64,000 bases of DNA from Micropterix aruncella. Its lineage: Eukaryota; Arthropoda; Insecta; Lepidoptera; Micropterigidae. The stretch covers positions 14,462,639 through 14,526,638 of the forward strand of contig OX155961.1 of the NCBI GenBank assembly GCA_944548615.1, read 5' to 3'. This document shows, one piece after another, positions 9,790 to 23,366 of the stretch. The notes beneath the pieces were generated by a model. It ran no database searches, had not been told where the DNA came from, and saw nothing but the letters and a program-made list of their open reading frames with translations. The stretch's first letter is position 1, and each line of letters opens with the position of its first letter. A program made the position numbers and the translations under genes.

Positions 9790-11100
9790 ATATAGGTTAT
9801 TAGATTACTCAATGGCTTACAATATTTTTGCATCTAAGTTTTACAATGAAACTCAACGTATATATAGCACTGATAGTTTCATTTTTTTAATAAACTAAAC
9901 CAGTTGGTAGGAGACCCTACTCTTGTTATACTCAAATTTATTTTACTCGATTTTGTGCTATCTGGTATAACAATTTTTCGACAGATTGAATATTTTTTAA
10001 AACTGTAAAAACAATTATTAATAAAATTTATAATAAAATTATAAAATCTTTTAAAAATAATTTGACCTGCTAAAATAACTAAGCAGGTTATGAAAAACAG
10101 TCAAAATATTAAAACAGTTATATACAGTTAATTTTTTGTAGACTATTTTAATAATTAGTTTTATTTGATTGTGTCTAGAAATATATGCATTGTTAATAAA
10201 TAGTAATCATAATGCACAAAGAAAATTGCTAAAGTCTGCCTTAGAACAGGCTCAGGCCTAGTTAGGCGACTTTCGGTCATAACCTTGTCTCAGTCACAAT
10301 AAGAATCAGTTTTCTGCTATTGCCTCATTTACATACAGTGTGACATGGTAAAATGTACTAGTTAAATTTTGTAATACCTACTCTAAATAAAAAATAAATA
10401 CAGTCAGTTATAAAATAGTCAAATTAGAAATATAAAATTACGACAATAAAAATGGCGCAAAAGAATAGTCAATACAATCTAATCTCCAATTATCAAAATG
10501 ATTGGATTTAGTAACATAAATAGTAAAAAAAAAATTTTTTATTAAAATTATTATAATCGTTAAAGATTAGAAAATTTAATGCTCTTAACGTACCTTTTTC
10601 ATTAAATTTTTCAAATTGATTAACCTCTTCTTATGTTCAGTAGCCCAATATACGAGCTAAACACATCTATACGGTATCCTATCGCAAAATAAAATAATAG
10701 TATAATAACAAACAATTTTTAAATCATACCTCTTATTATTTTCATAAAGATGTAAATTTTAATATGGTAAGTATACTGATATCAATACATAATAATTATG
10801 CACTGATATCAGTTTAAATACACTAAAAGATGACATCCATCCGTATTATTTCTGTTATGTAATCAGTTTAAATACAAACGCGATAGATGGCATATTAAGA
10901 ATTTGATGTTATTATTGGTATCATAGGTTAAAAATTGGTTTTTATAAGTAATGTTATTATTAATAGATGGCCAAATAAAATGCTATTAGTTTCGCCGGAC
11001 AATGCTATCAGCGCCACCTCTATGTCTGTGGGGCAGAAGAGTTGCCAAACCGCACTATGGCATTGAATCATTTCATACCCTATATATAATCAATGCCCGG
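9790..11100 (+). mobile_element. TIR/MITE family copy, interrupted
   Basis: The left end has GGTTATTAGATTACTCAATG. The right end has AGAGTTGCCAAACCGCACTATGGCATTGAAT, the mirror of it, near 11040-11100. The middle portion from 10630 matches the full copy at 51192-51785 (TATGTTCAGTAGCCCAATA and onward). About 9870-10625 is foreign and includes a LINE 3' end (10218-10405). Confidence 0.55.
10218..10405 (+). repeat. LINE or SINE 3' end with AAATA tail
   Basis: CTGCCTTAGAACAGG, then GGCCTAGTTAGGCGACTTTC and an (AAATA)n tail. The copy at 63160-63312 is nearly identical in layout. Shorter relatives sit at 13012-13205, 19560-19725, 20895-20990 and 41130-41175. Confidence 0.6.
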
Positions 11101-13011
11101 AGGTGCGGTAGGTTCTATCATAATTATAAGGAGATCAGCTCGTTTCGTAATTTCTACTCTGTTAGAGATAAAAGAAAGTATTAGATAACTATATCTCAGC
11201 TGTCACACTTATGTTCTTGATATAGTTTAGGGTTAGTTGTTGAATGTTTTGCAATAATGGGTAAACTGTAAAAGTGAAGGAGATGCTGATCTCTTTGGTC
11301 GAAGACTTTCGTATAATTATGATAGAAATTCACTTGCCTACCGGAAAGTTTGTTTATGTATTTATTATAATTATACTTGTGCGTTATCCTCGAAAGCAGC
11401 ATACCTATTTTAATTAATTATTTATTTAGTAATGCAAATATAATATGCGAGGAAACAATTTCTGATTTTTGGTACTATGAACAACAATATTTTCAATATT
11501 GAGTCAATAACAGAAAAAGTATACATTGTATAGTCCAATGGTACGTCACGTAACTATGCCGGGACATGTTCTAAGATAAACATTTATATTTGTATGTGCT
11601 TGCTTAATACTGTGTTTATAAAAATGGCAAATATACTTTCATCAATGAATTTATTATTATTATATTGAAGTAAATAAAATTATCATTCGATCATTTACGA
11701 GCAAAAGAATAAAAAATCAAAACCTGTATTAAAAATACCTAAATTAGGAGAGAAAAGTTAAAATTATAGGAAATAAAGTCAAATCACAACAAAAACAAAT
11801 TGTCAAATAAAAATGTACAAAAATATCAATAAAATAATCCCGCATTTTACTTTAAACTAAGATATAGAATGATAAAGATAAAACAAATTACGTCTTAATA
11901 TAATGTTAAATTCAAAAATTTATATAAGAACATAAATCATCAATCATAAAATAAAATAACATTTCAAATAATATTTAAAAAATATTATACTGGTACTTAT
12001 GCAAGTGATGTGATAGCTGTGAATTTTATGGGAAAAAAACAGAGTACCGCCATCTATCATCATTCCGAAAAAATAGGCGAGAGAAGAATCAAAACGCCAT
12101 CTGCTGAAGAATCGATGCACTTGTATATCTGTATATCTATCTCAACCACTTTGGTGAAGAGATCGCTGAAGATGTTTTACCATCTATTCTAAATCGGATG
12201 ATTGCGTAGAACTGAAAGACGCAATCGGATGATTGCGACTTTAAGTTCTACGATACATTCATAGGGTCTATCAACACAAGTAATATTATAATAGTAATGT
12301 AAATTATTACAGCAACAAAATATCGTATATTATATTGTATAGTAGAAATAGCTTCCACAAATATACTTATAAATTAGCTAAAAAGTAATGTTTGGCGTTG
12401 AGTAATAACCATAACTTCTTTTTACCAAATGTGTAAGTGTATGACTGAATAATAGTGTGTGTGTGTGTATAAAATGTATAAAAGTAAGACGGTTTACAAC
12501 TTTTTTCATATAACCGAACGTAATACCAGCAGCTCGCGAAAAACCAAAATCCAGCATCCTTAGATAGGGGCGTTTTTGCTCAGTTAGATATGCATGAGCC
12601 AATGGCTATGGGTTTAATTTGTTTCTCCTTCACGTTTTATAATAAAGTTTACCGAACACCATAGCCTGTCTGCTGTACATTTTATCGTTCGTAATAAATA
12701 AATAAATAAAATAAATAACTAAATTTAACATACAAGACCAGTGGACGATTGAATCAAGACACCCATCATAAAGGATTTCTTAAGAAACTAAATTTTTGTG
12801 GAGTTTAGCACAGACTTTTACCTCGAAATAGACCAAATAGACGATGGCCAAACTTCATGATGGATAAAGCTAATCTTTCTGTCAGCTAAGCACTCTTGGG
12901 TAAAACGCAATAACAGCGAAACAATCTTCGTAATGTGTCTACTCTATTTTGAGAAATAGCGCGAACTACAGAAATTTGATATTTCTGTAACTGCCACAAT
13001 TTGAATTTGAA
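11101..13011. other. Intergenic AT-rich stretch
   Basis: No supported gene. It contains a short direct repeat (ATCGGATGATTGCG at about 12193 and 12224), a (GT)n patch near 12455 and an A-rich AAATA tail near 12695-12720, probably another LINE end. The frames present are short and of AT-rich composition. Confidence 0.6.
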
Positions 13012-13205
13012 TTTTTATTTATTTATTTATTTATTAAAGAAAAGCACATTTTCACGCAGTACATTGTAAGTTTAACATTAGAGGCTTAAATGTAAATAGT
13101 AGCAAAATAGGAAGCACCGCAGACCACAATTTTTTGAAATCAACGCCGCCTAACTAGGCCTAGGCCCGTACTAAGGCAAGCATACCAAGTAGACAGTGGC
13201 TTGTG
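13012..13205 (-). repeat. LINE or SINE 3' end, reverse orientation
   Basis: A TTTATTTATTTATTTATTAAAG tract at about 13012 is followed by CGCCTAACTAGGCCTAGGCC at 13147, the reverse of the tag at 10218-10405. Confidence 0.55.
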
Positions 13206-13656
13206 CATACTTTAGAATACTTAATTTTAAAAATATGCTAGGTATCAAATAAAATTAAAAATTAACTAATTATAATAAACATTGTAATTTGAGTGTGTGA
13301 TGTAACTGTAGTGTAGTGTAGTGTGATGTAACTGTATGTGTAGAGAGCTGGAAAAATAGCATTCAATAAATGGTGAAATAATCAAATTAAATAATAATAA
13401 TATAATGTCGTAATAAATACAAAAAAATATAAATAATAATAATAATGAATCGAAATAAATGGAAAAATGATATCGTAATAAATAGTTAAAGAATCAAATT
13501 TAAATAGTCCGCGATACAGTTGTACCTATATAAAATGTCCATGCTACAAGTTAAAATATATATTTCAATATAATTCAATTAAAAAAAGAACAAAAACACA
13601 AGAAGAGCGATTTAACAAAATAATAATAATAGTAACTCAATTTATTTAAATTAAAT

Positions 13657-13789
13657 TACATAAGAATGTCAAATATTTGGTGGCTAATATGCCGACCTTC
13701 ATTCAGAAGCCACCTGTGACACCGTTTTTTAAATTGGTCTTTACTGTATAATATGATCCCTTTCGACTCATCCAATTTGTTGTATATCC
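13657..13789 (-). pseudogene. LINE reverse transcriptase C-terminal fragment
   Basis: The reverse strand reads RIYNKLDESKGI, then FKKRCHRWLL and a stop. The pattern (YNKLP...FKxxLKxWLL) is seen at the end of CR1/Jockey-like RTs. The fragment is cut off upstream by a run of 17 G at 13791-13807. Confidence 0.45.
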
Positions 13790-13790
13790 T

Positions 13791-13807
13791 GGGGGGGGGG
13801 GGGGGGG
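13791..13807 (+). repeat. Poly-G tract (17 G)
   Basis: Uninterrupted G run directly abutting the RT fragment. Confidence 0.9.
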
Positions 13808-14422
13808 ATATAACTAATTTATTGTTTATGATATTTGTATAAAGAGATGCAGTATTAATAAAGTTGTTTTTCGTTATTTTTTGCTGTGATTTAATAATTG
13901 ACTGCTTTTTTGGTTTCTAAAATAGCAGCGCTTAACCAGCCGTGCGCCAACAGTGCCTATTGGCACTTTGCGTCTTTTGACAGATTCGCGCGTAACCGTT
14001 TCAGCCAGCCCCCATATATATTATATAAATATATAATATACACGACTAACATGATTAATTACTAGGTACCAAGAGGGAACTCATGAATAAAACGACATTG
14101 TCAGTTTCTATTTACAAAATCGACCAAAACGTTGTGGCGCAGATTTGTTGCGCGCGAAGGCTGGCTTTCGAGCGGTTAAGTCAAAGACGATTATTATTGA
14201 ATCAGTTAAAATAATTATTTCTTATAATAATTTCCTTCTGACTAAGGATAAATTATTTAAACGCCAAAAAAACATAAAAATATGGTCGCGTAAAAGACCC
14301 ACTGTAAATATTTCAGAGAACGAAAGTATAGATAAGTGACCTGTCTAAATAAAAATTATTTAAATGATAATAATAAAAAATTTCAATGAATTCCCGTTGA
14401 TATGACGGTAATATAAAAAAAA
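13808..14422. other. Intergenic, no gene seen
   Basis: It includes a short GC-richer patch near 13925-14010 (CAACAGTGCCTATTGGCACT, a small palindrome). One 64-codon frame at 14145 has no recognisable features. Confidence 0.5.
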
Positions 14423-15371
14423 TACGTGTGGCACTCGGGGACTGCCGCGGTAAAGCTATTGCATAGCATTTTTAACAACTTATGCAATTATAATTATTTA
14501 TTTATTTTATTTTTTCTGATATCAGATAACTGCGCTCTATCGGAAAACGTTGAAATTATTCCGAATCATTTGCGGCTGCGTTAGCAAATGATTCGGAATA
14601 ATTTAAACCTCTTCCGATAGAGCGCCGCGCACGAATTTTTTATTCGATAAAGCAAAAAAACCGGATTATTCGAAAAAAAAACGTAGATAAAAAGATAGAT
14701 ACTTAAATTATCTTTAAATTGGTGCAGGTTTCATAATAATACGTCAGATAGTATTTGCGTAGTAGTCGATTTTGTGTTCGGTTAGACCTAATTTCACAAA
14801 TTAATTACACTATGTAATATAAACAAAATCTAAAATATTCAAAGCTAAGAATATTAGGAAAATGTTCTTGTTTAACATATATTTTTTTTGAATCGTAAGC
14901 AGTACTCGTTTAGACGTAATTATCAGTTTAAAACCATTAATTTTCGTTAAGAAATTTCTTCATTCGGTCGCCGCGCTGGCCTAAGGCCCGCGATAAAAGC
15001 TATGCAATAGCTTAAAAAACCGGATTATTCGAAAAAAATCGTAGATAAAAAGATAGATAATTAAATTATCTTTAAAATGGTGCAGGTTTCATAATAATAC
15101 GCCAGATAATATTTGCGTAGTAGTCGTTTTTGTGTTCGGTTAGACCAAATTTCACAAATTAATTACACTATGTAATATAAACAAAATCTAAAATATTCAA
15201 AGCTAAGAATATTAGGAAAATGTTCTTGTTTAACATATATTTTTTTCGAATCGTAAGCAGTACTCGTTTAGACGTAATTATCAGTTTAAAATCATTAATT
15301 TTCGTTAAGAAATTTCTTCATTCGGTCGCCGCGCTGGCCTAAGGCCCGCGATAAAAGCTATGCAATAGCTT
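14423..15371 (-). mobile_element. Palindrome-rich element, copy 2, with partial tandem duplication
   Basis: Reverse orientation. The conserved end TACGTGTGGCACTCGGGGAC is at about 14423 and the inverted 15-mer at 14453-14467. A strong hairpin lies at about 14532-14625 (arms containing ATTATTCCGAATCATTTGC). The opposite half is present twice in tandem, 14661-15019 and 15020-15371, each ending in GCTATGCAATAGCTT. The two units are nearly identical, so the duplication is recent compared with the split from copies 1 and 3. Confidence 0.7.
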
Positions 15372-15787
15372 AAAAATTGTAACGTGGAGAAGACGGTTTA
15401 AACTATGGTCGTATAGATGGCTGATATATTAGGCCTTTAGTTTTTTCGTCTCCTCCATATATAACGGTGGCTTTAAACTTCTTTAGCATCTTCTTTATAA
15501 TACCTAGCGCAGCATAGAAGGCGCTCAACATTTACTTTATTTATACCATAACTAAAATAGGATATATTTAAACCATACCAGAAGAATCGACCCACTAGGC
15601 GTACATAGATAGATAAGGGATTGGCAAATCCTTTACTTCAATAAAATAAAAAATAAAATAAAATGAGTAAAAAACATTTTTTGCGCTTTATTATTTGACT
15701 TAAAATTTAAGAAAATTTATAAGGTGTTGTGTTTAAAATTGATTTAAAAGATTGATTTTGGTAATAAATTAGGATTCAATTTTAACA
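15372..15787. other. Intergenic, no gene seen
   Basis: AT-rich, with a short AAATAAAATAAAATG tail near 15645-15665 that may be the end of a LINE. Confidence 0.5.
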
Positions 15788-16465
15788 GACTACAAAAAAG
15801 GACGGGTTATCAATTCGGATGTATCTTTTTTTTAATGTTTGTTAACTCAGAACTCTGCCATTTATGAATCGATTTGGAAATTCTGTTTTTTATTTGTAAG
15901 AACATACTTACATATTGGTCCAGTTTTTATCAAAATTCTGTTCTGATAATGGAATCTATGAGGAATTGAGGAAACTCCTCAAATATTATCGTTTGAAATT
16001 AAAAAAATATATTTTGGCTCAATTCCGATGACAATGCATTTTTTTTATAGTACCTAAGCCGACCGACATGACCTGATTCTACACCCTGGGTTGGCTCCCG
16101 ACGTAGGGACTCCTCAATGGTCAACAGCACAGACACGAAATTTTGTATACGTATTCAAATATGATAGACCGGTCTAAGTTTCACCATGACATGGATGTTG
16201 CACCCAGGGTTGGATCTCGATGAAGGGACTCCTCAACGGTCAACAGCATAGACACGAAATTTTGTATATGCATTCAATTACGACAGGCCGTTCTAAGTTT
16301 CACCAAGATGCGGCACCCAGGGTTGGCTTCTAACGAGGGAACCCCTTAACGATCAACAGCATGCGTATACAAAATTTTGTATACGCATTCAATTATGATA
16401 GCCCGTACTAAGTATTATCATGACATAGCTGCTGCAGTTACAAAAAATGGAGTCGGTTTTTTTTG
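15788..16465 (+). repeat. Dispersed repeat with three internal units of about 115 bp
   Basis: It runs from GACTACAAAAAAGGACGGG to AAAAAATGGAGTCGG. Inside, three units begin at or near CACCCAGGGTTGGC (about 16082, 16201 and 16313) and share CAACAGCACAGACACGAAAT. The same structure is inverted at 41507-42170. No protein is encoded. It may be a non-autonomous DNA element, since its ends share GACTNC in inverted order. Confidence 0.65.
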
Positions 16466-17344
16466 TTAAAAGGTTGTCTGTCTATTATACATAATATATT
16501 CGATCCTTAAACTTTTGATGTGTGAGTTCAAAATTTTCAAAAACGACTAAGTGCTCGTGAATAAAGATTTTACTATTAAAAGAGCTGAGATATTTATATG
16601 GTTTCCTCATTTTCATTGTTATGTAATTTAATTTTATCAATAATTTACAATGCATATCATACAGACGTAACTTTGCATAATGTTTTAATTAATAATTAAT
16701 CAGGTACCAAACCACATGTTTATTTAATTATAGAGAAATGCCAGCTAATGCGGTAACACATTATTATGTAACTTAAACCGATAGATGATGTTGATGGATT
16801 AGCATGATCTTAACAAATACATCACTGAAATGCGCATTAACTGTGAAAATTGACAAATAGCTCGCGTTACTAGATCCAATAGCAATCCGTTAGATCAAAT
16901 TAAAACTAGGAGGTATTGTCTAAGAAGTAGTTAGAAGATCCGAATGAAATCAAGTGATTAAATTTCGTGAGCACTAATCGGTCAATTCCATTTCTTGAAG
17001 GTTAACTTTTATGTTTAGAACTTTGGAAATATTGTCGTTTTTATTGACAATGAGTCAATAGTCAATATGCTATTTTTCATCCACAATGCAGATACAGTTA
17101 AATATGTCTTAATAATAAACGTTTAAAACTCAACTAATCAAAAATACTATTAAAAATATAATTTAAAAAAAACAAAGCAATCAATAGCCTGAAACTAATG
17201 TAACACAAAACCAATAAAATAATTCTAATAATATCCAAATTCAAACACAATTAAAGATAAATTCAAACAAAATTAATGAACAAATCAAACATCATCATAT
17301 TAAGGTCGTACAAAGACTGAAAAAGAAATGCTTCATACAATAAT
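16466..17344. other. Intergenic AT-rich stretch
   Basis: Nothing supported on either strand. Confidence 0.5.
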
Positions 17345-17667
17345 TTCAAATATGTGCGTATGTTTGTATGTGTATATGTGTATATATATGTAACTAACCC
17401 TTTATCATATATATTTGTAATAATATGTGTACTATGTTATGCCGTTATCTTAGTGTTAGTATTGAAAGTAGTCTATTAGTCAGTACTACTCAAACGTCAG
17501 TATACTACTCAAAAACAAAGGCCATATATTTCGTATGCCCAGATACAGGCTGTTCGGTCTAGTTGGGCATTCGTCTAGAATGATCGTATGGGTTGTGTTC
17601 ATTTTCTTATTGCTTCTATAAATAGTTACAAATCATATCTGTACGATCTCACTGTTAACTCTCTACC
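17345..17667 (+). repeat. Old AT-rich repeat, copy without the Jockey insertion
   Basis: This is contiguous here but split at 1-228 and 4235-4380. The junction reads AAAAACAAAGGCCATATATT, with no trace of the LINE, so it acts as a paralogous empty site. Its right end TGTTAACTCTCTACC (17653-17667) is the target of the GC-rich repeat that follows. Confidence 0.75.
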
Positions 17668-18332
17668 GGGAGCTAATGGGCCCTTGCTGAGTTGGCCACG
17701 AAGACCCATTCTGTTCAGGGTCGGTCACACTCACGGGTCAACACCCATCCAATGGCCTCCACGCATGGGGTGCGAGCCTGGGTAGGACACTGGGTCAACC
17801 AGTCTCCCCTGGGAATCAATCCTCTGGCACTCCTGGACGGTCTGCGCACCGAGCGGCGCAAGCCAATCGATTGTGCTCTCCGACTAACAATCGGGGGAGT
17901 CTGAGCTGTATTGTTTCCTATAGAGCGGGGGTAGTTGTCTACCTTACGGCGACTGCTCTTGAAATGACCATTGGCCATCCGATCCCGGTTCAGAGTCGGG
18001 CAAAGGACGCCTTGGTCCGCGTTAGATTCGGTGCACTCCGTTTGACCGCTTCGTAAGGCAGAGGACCGCGCAAGCGACCTCGAACTCGGAACCAATCGAG
18101 AGACCGGAGAAATCTGGTCACAATTGGAAGTGAGGGCGCGAGTATCTCGAGCCCGCCGGGTTTATTCCTGGCTCACTCGCGGTAAGGCGTTGGACTCTCA
18201 CGGGTTGTGACGTAGCTGGACGTAGAATTGTACTGTCCAAAGTCTTCTACGTTCACTGCAGGGCGACAGAACGACTAATCGTTAAAACGTCCTGTGGTGA
18301 CGGGCTCGCCCGTTGTAGTCGACACCGCAAGA
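17668..18332 (+). repeat. GC-rich repeat family, full-length copy (tandem pair, first)
   Basis: 665 bp from GGGAGCTAATGGGCCC to GTAGTCGACACCGCAAGA. It is flanked by identical 15-mers TGTTAACTCTCTACC at 17653-17667 and 18333-18347. It is much more GC-rich than its surroundings. Open frames occur on both strands (126 codons on the minus strand) and recur with changes in other copies. No recognised protein domain was found. Confidence 0.8.
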
Positions 18333-18347
18333 TGTTAACTCTCTACC

Positions 18348-18946
18348 GGGAGCTAATGAGCCCATGCTGGGTTAGCCACGAAGACCTATTCTGTTCAGGG
18401 TCGGTCACACTCACCGGTCAACACCTATCCGACGGCTTCCACGCGCGAGGTGGCTACGGCCTCCGCGCACCGTGCGGCGCAAGCCAATCGATTGTGCACT
18501 CCGACTAACAGTCGGGGGAGTCTGGAAGCTGTATTTTCCTATAGAGCGGGGGTGGTTGCGTACCTTACGGCGACTGCTCTTGAAATGACCATTGGCCATC
18601 CAATCCTGGCTCAGAGGCGGGCAAAGAACGATGTGGTCCGCGATAGATTCGGTATACACCGTTTCACCGCTTCGTAAGGGAGAGGACCGCGCAAGCGACC
18701 TCGAACTCGGAACCAATCGAGAGACCGGAGTAATCTGGTCATAATTGGAAGTAAGGGCGCGAGGGCGCAGGTAACATCCCTGGCTATCTCGCGGTTAAGG
18801 CGTTGGCCTCTTACGGGCTTGTGACGTAGCTAGATGGTGGACTGTTTTGTCCCAAGTCTTCTACGTTCACTCCAGGGAGATAGAACGACTAATCGTTAAA
18901 ATGTCCTGAGGTGACGGGCTCGCCCGTTGTAGTCGACAACCCAAGT
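18348..18946 (+). repeat. GC-rich repeat family, second copy of the tandem pair
   Basis: About 599 bp, same orientation as the preceding copy and separated from it only by the 15-mer TGTTAACTCTCTACC, which also closes the array at 18947-18961. It lacks a block of about 70 bp near 18455 that is present in the first copy, so it is not a simple recent duplicate. Confidence 0.8.
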
Positions 18947-18961
18947 TGTTAACTCTCTACC

Positions 18962-19559
18962 AAGTTGTAAATAAATTATTCTTACTAGAATTAACAAACT
19001 GTTGTAGCTGTTCTTAACTTTGCTGATTTTACACAAATGACTCAATATTGTTCTGTCATATTGAAATCTGCTGCTAGCTTAGATATAGTTTTGACGGATC
19101 AGCTTCCTGTGTCGCATTTCATTCATCATCATCAACCTTACTCACTGGTAGTTCACTGGGCTCGTTCTCGAGGTCTAAGTTATCAGAACGGAAGCGATGT
19201 AACCAAAGGCATCAAGCGTTATTTCAGGTGTTTGTTCCATAGGTATTAGTCATCGGTCATCATATGAGCACTCGGTTTTGAAGGAAGAAATATGCTTCAT
19301 TTTACAACATTAAACATATTATAAAAAATAGTTCAATGATGATACCCCAAGTGGATAAAACTAAGGCAAATAGCAAAATATATTTTATCTATTAAATCTA
19401 TTTCATATACTTTTGCTATTTAAACTAATTCTTTAATTTAAATTTTATCTTATAGGTACATATTTTTTACTAATTTATATTTAATATATTTTTTTAATAC
19501 TTGTAAGTTTCTAATTTGACCTCTTTAAATTATTACCGAATGTATTCATAGGTTAAAAA
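18962..19559. other. Unassigned stretch, possible LINE endonuclease trace
   Basis: A 70-codon frame from 19037 contains LDIVLTDQLPVSH, slightly reminiscent of apurinic-endonuclease ends in LINEs, but the match is too short to call. The rest is AT-rich with nothing seen. Confidence 0.25.
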
Positions 19560-19725
19560 TAGTACGCCTGTTTTAGTACAGGCCTAGGCCTAGTTAGGCG
19601 GCTTTGACGTAGTGATCAAGATGCTGCAGTGTGCTTTCTTTTCACTACTAGTCCAAACAGGAATATTTTGCAATGCTGCAGGAATACGAGTATGTATCTC
19701 GTGCTTTGCTTTAAATAAATAAATA
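19560..19725 (+). repeat. LINE or SINE 3' end with AAATA tail
   Basis: GGCCTAGGCCTAGTTAGGCG at about 19582, followed by an AAATAAATAAATA tail at about 19712. Confidence 0.55.
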
Positions 19726-19733
19726 TTTGGCAA

Positions 19734-19838
19734 CTTTTCAAAAGCATTCGACTGCGTAAATCAGAAAAATCTTAAAAAACTTGAACATTATGGGATTTGC
19801 GATAAAGCATTAAAACTTCTAAAACCTTTAAAATAGGT
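19734..19838 (+). pseudogene. LINE reverse transcriptase, fragment of the palm
   Basis: The frame reads FSKAFDCVN, then LKKLEHYGICDKALKLLK and a stop. FSKAFD and the following helix are RT motifs (compare TDFSKAFDKINH in the intact copy at 28.5 kb). It is about 35 codons long and both ends are lost. Confidence 0.65.
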
Positions 19839-20045
19839 ACTAGTCTACTGAAGTAAATGGATCCCGGAGGCGTATTTCCGTTTGCGTGCGCAATAGAAGG
19901 CAGTACTGCTTCGAAACGCGCATGCGTTTGATATGTTAACTCCCTTTCCAAAGGCGTGATCAAATGAATGCATGAGTCCTCCAATCGCGCACGGGTTTGC
20001 AACCGATATTTTGGATGCGTTTATTAAGGAGTCAAAGATGCGGTG

Positions 20046-20291
20046 TTAATCATTGCACGTTGCTATTGGAGATTGGCTGGATACATTGCTAGAAGGATCA
20101 TAGTCAGTGGATAAGGAAAATAGTCTAAAGAAAGCTATTCATGAATATATGACCAGGAGGCCGTCCACCGCAACATTGGATGGATGACATCAGACATCAC
20201 GAAGGATTGGAAGGACTGGATGAGGAAGGATCAAGATCGGCGAGCGTGGAAGACAAAGGAGGAAGCCTACGTCTACGAATGGATCAAATAA
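20046..20291 (+). pseudogene. RTE-type LINE, C-terminal fragment
   Basis: Broken frames give RLAGYIARR, then GGRPPQHWMDDI, then DRRAWKTKEEAYVYEWIK across shifts. The order WAGH-ARR, RGRPPxRWxDDI, EEAYVxxW is the usual end of RTE-like proteins. At least two frameshifts are present. Confidence 0.65.
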
Positions 20292-21949
<1,658 letters not shown>

Positions 21950-22299
21950 ATATATAACAAGGTTTAGCCCGTGCCCATGTCAATATAATAGTTTTGGTAT
22001 TCGTTTGTCGTTTGAAGTGGACTAATAGGGATCGATTTCGACTTGCAGACTAGCAGTGCATTGCAGAGTATAGACCCCATTTAGGCAGGTCACCATCAAC
22101 ATTTAGACGTTCCTAAAATGTCCTAATTATTTTTTAATTTTTTTTAATTGGAGTTTCATATGCAGGGAAGATCGATTCACTACGAAGGAATCCTCCTGGG
22201 ACTGAAACTCCACTTCTTATTAAAAACACTGCTTACTTGACCCCTCCGAAGGCTATATTTCAAATTTTATGTCAATCGATTGAGCCGTTTAACCTGGTC

Positions 22300-22551
22300 A
22301 ACTAGAGCTGTCAACTACAACGGGCGAACCCGTCACCTCCCAAAGTTTTAATGATATTAGATTGTTCTATCTCCCGTGGAGTGAGCGTAGAGGATTTGGG
22401 ACGAAAACAGTATACTATTTAGTTACGCCACTCACCCGTTAGGGATAACCAGGTTACCAACCAGCGGGCCGACCTTTGCGCCCTTACTTCAATTTGCAAA
22501 CACATTACTCCGGTCTCCCGACTGGTCGCTTGCGCGGTCCTCTCCCTAACG
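22300..22551 (-). repeat. GC-rich repeat family, first part of a split copy
   Basis: Reverse orientation, from GTCAACTACAACGGGCGAAC to GCGCGGTCCTCTCCCTAACG. The family sequence continues at 23367, so the copy is interrupted by 22552-23366. Confidence 0.75.
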
Positions 22552-23366
22552 TAATATCTCCGACGCTAAATTATTAAAATCGCAATGTGAGCTTTTCCAG
22601 AATCACGCTCTCGCATGATATCGCACTATTGCATCGCAGGTTGACAATATGGCCGCAGGTGGAGAGAGAATTGCGCGAAAATTTTGGTAGTTTAAACTAC
22701 GACCGCAATGTGTTGAAGCTGGTACGTGCGTGATTTCAGAGGCCGGATGAACAACTCCACATTTGTGTAACCGTGGTGTTGAGCTTTTCCGCAAATTATC
22801 ACGGCCGCTATCGGAGGCCGAGCTGTCAAAATTTTACGCTGGGAAAGGCAGGAGTTTCGTTGATTCGTCGTTTTTTTATGTAAATGCCTGGTGGACACAT
22901 TTTTTTTAATGTAGAATGTTCGTCTAATTTTGCTTTTGGCACCTATGTTTTAACCTTGTTTTGCTGCTAATGTGAGGTTTAATGACCCTTATGTAATTAA
23001 ATAAATTACACCCCGATGCCACGAGAATATCTGCCTCCATCAATGGAGTAATCCGCATTGTGACAGCAGAAGCTGCTCGGCTTACCGTCGCAAAGGAATG
23101 AAAAGTGCGCCTTGAGGGCGAAATTATACAACGTTCTCTAGAAACGTGTTTTTTTCTTTTTTTGATTTTCCTGTACGCCAAACCCAGTGACATACAACTC
23201 AAGTCCACGACCTGAGATAATTCTCTCTTAGTATGCATTTGTTATTAGTTTTGTTTTTGGTGAGTAATGTTTCCGTTTTCCGCTACAAAAAATTGAATTT
23301 AGTTTTTTTTATTTGGTTTTAGTTCTGTATGTTTTAGTTAACACGCGTGGTTATAAATTTGGGTGA
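22552..23366. mobile_element. Insert of about 0.8 kb inside a GC-rich repeat, origin unknown
   Basis: It separates two halves of one reverse-oriented repeat whose breakpoints are about a dozen bases apart in the intact copies. It shows moderate GC for the region and no terminal repeats that I can see. Partial frames on the + strand include RIVTAEAARLTVAKE and PLSEAELSKFYAGKGR, broken by stops. These do not match a family I recognise. Confidence 0.45.

Noticed and set aside
17715..18095. 126-codon reverse frame in a GC-rich repeat, and relatives at 18411, 46186 and 63450
   Set aside because: Not listed as genes because they lie in a multicopy repeat, frames occur on both strands, and no known domain is present. 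Kept as a finding instead.
7500..18960. CRISPR-like arrays
   Set aside because: The tandem units here are few, long and diverged, with no regular spacers; this is an animal nuclear sequence.
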